Below, piece after piece: positions 63,455 through 64,000 of a stretch of DNA of 64,000 nucleotides. Under the pieces are notes generated by a model, which worked only from the letters and a program-made list of their open reading frames with translations, had not been told where the DNA came from and did not search any database. The DNA is taken from assembly GCA_950097015.1 (NCBI GenBank), contig CATNEN010000038.1:7376001-7440000 (forward strand), in the 5' to 3' direction. The position numbers and the translations under genes were made by a program. The stretch comes from Macrostomum hystrix (lineage: Eukaryota > Platyhelminthes > Macrostomidae). Each line of letters begins with the position of its first letter. Position 1 is the first letter of the stretch.

Positions 63455-64000
63455 TCAAACGATTCTAGCTACGATTCTTCATACGACTCAAGATACGATT
63501 CTTCATACGACTCAAGATACGATTCTTCATACGACTCAAAATACGATTCTTCATACGACTCAAGATACGATTCTTCATACGACTCAAAATACGATTCTTC
63601 ATACGACTCAAGATACGATTCTTCATACGACTCAAGATACGATTCTTCATACGACTCAAGATACGATTCTTCATACGACTCAAGATACGATTCTTCATAC
63701 GACTCAAGATACGATTCTTCATACGACTGCAGCTACGATTCTTGTTAAGATTCTATCTACGATTCTTCATACGATTCCATTTACGATTCTACATACGATT
63801 CCAGCTACGATTCTTCAGACGATTCCAGCTACGGTTTTTCATCGGATTCTAGCTACGATTCCTCATACGATTCCTGCTACGATTCCTCATACGATTCCTG
63901 CTACGATTCCTCATACGATTCTTCAGACGATTCCAGCTAAGGTTTTTCATCGGATTCTAGCTACGATTCCTCAGACGATTCCAGCTACGGTTCTTCATCC
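63455..64000. repeat. Minisatellite upstream of MYO7A, 24 bp
   Basis: Copies of GATTCTTCATACGACTCAAG plus ATAC to about 63725, then degenerate GATTCNAGCTAC/GATTCCTCATAC units to the window edge. The frame MKNRILSR repeated is an artefact. Confidence 0.94.

Overview
This is intron-rich eukaryotic nuclear DNA from a bilaterian animal. Exons are short to medium, with GT/AG splice sites and conserved metazoan gene families. tRNA-derived SINEs, a hAT-type MITE, a Helitron remnant and an unusually heavy load of minisatellites are present. I cannot name the species. A MAB21-type nucleotidyltransferase joined to ankyrin repeats and the SINE tail sequence suggest an invertebrate, perhaps a spiralian, but that is inference.

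Layout. (1) 1-20590, minus strand: the 5' part of an anosmin-1 (ANOS1/KAL1) gene. Seven exons lie in the window (20420-20590, 13113-13211, 8686-8742, 6063-6752, 4938-5024, 3975-4031, 1-265), all joined in frame. They encode a signal peptide, Cys-rich region, WAP domain, first FN3 domain and the start of the next; the gene runs off the left edge. (2) 20591-24809: intergenic DNA with SINEs, a 55-bp satellite-like array and a 451-bp inverted-repeat element. (3) 24810-30154, minus: a four-exon gene coding about 1,400 residues, with about 22 ankyrin repeats joined by splicing to a complete MAB21/cGAS-like nucleotidyltransferase domain. (4) 31352-31950, plus: two exons of a PAN/apple plus glycine-rich (ALK/LTK-like) gene, broken by two compensating frameshifts. 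(5) 33793-62838, minus: a complete 21-exon myosin VIIa gene. I traced every splice junction; the model gives 2,217 residues (motor, five IQ motifs, charged helix, MyTH4-FERM-SH3-MyTH4-FERM). (6) 62839-64000: upstream DNA ending in another minisatellite.

The notable biology is partly outside the exons. Fifteen of the 20 myosin introns contain their own minisatellite (units 12-50 bp). Four of the other five carry, inside or at their edges, copies of a short dyad (CCGATA-CA-TATCGG). One array, in intron 14, is built from copies of the 3' splice site and keeps frame. In intron 7 a 2,819-bp element with about 45-bp terminal inverted repeats, a 3-bp CTA target duplication and opposed 52-bp subterminal arrays is inserted inside a minisatellite. 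It carries a coiled-coil/BEN-domain reading frame interrupted by an in-frame TAG. This element and the ankyrin-MAB21 fusion are the best candidates for undescribed systems.

The three minus-strand genes are functionally unrelated (neuronal matrix guidance protein, putative nucleic-acid sensor, actin motor). Nothing suggests co-regulation beyond shared orientation.
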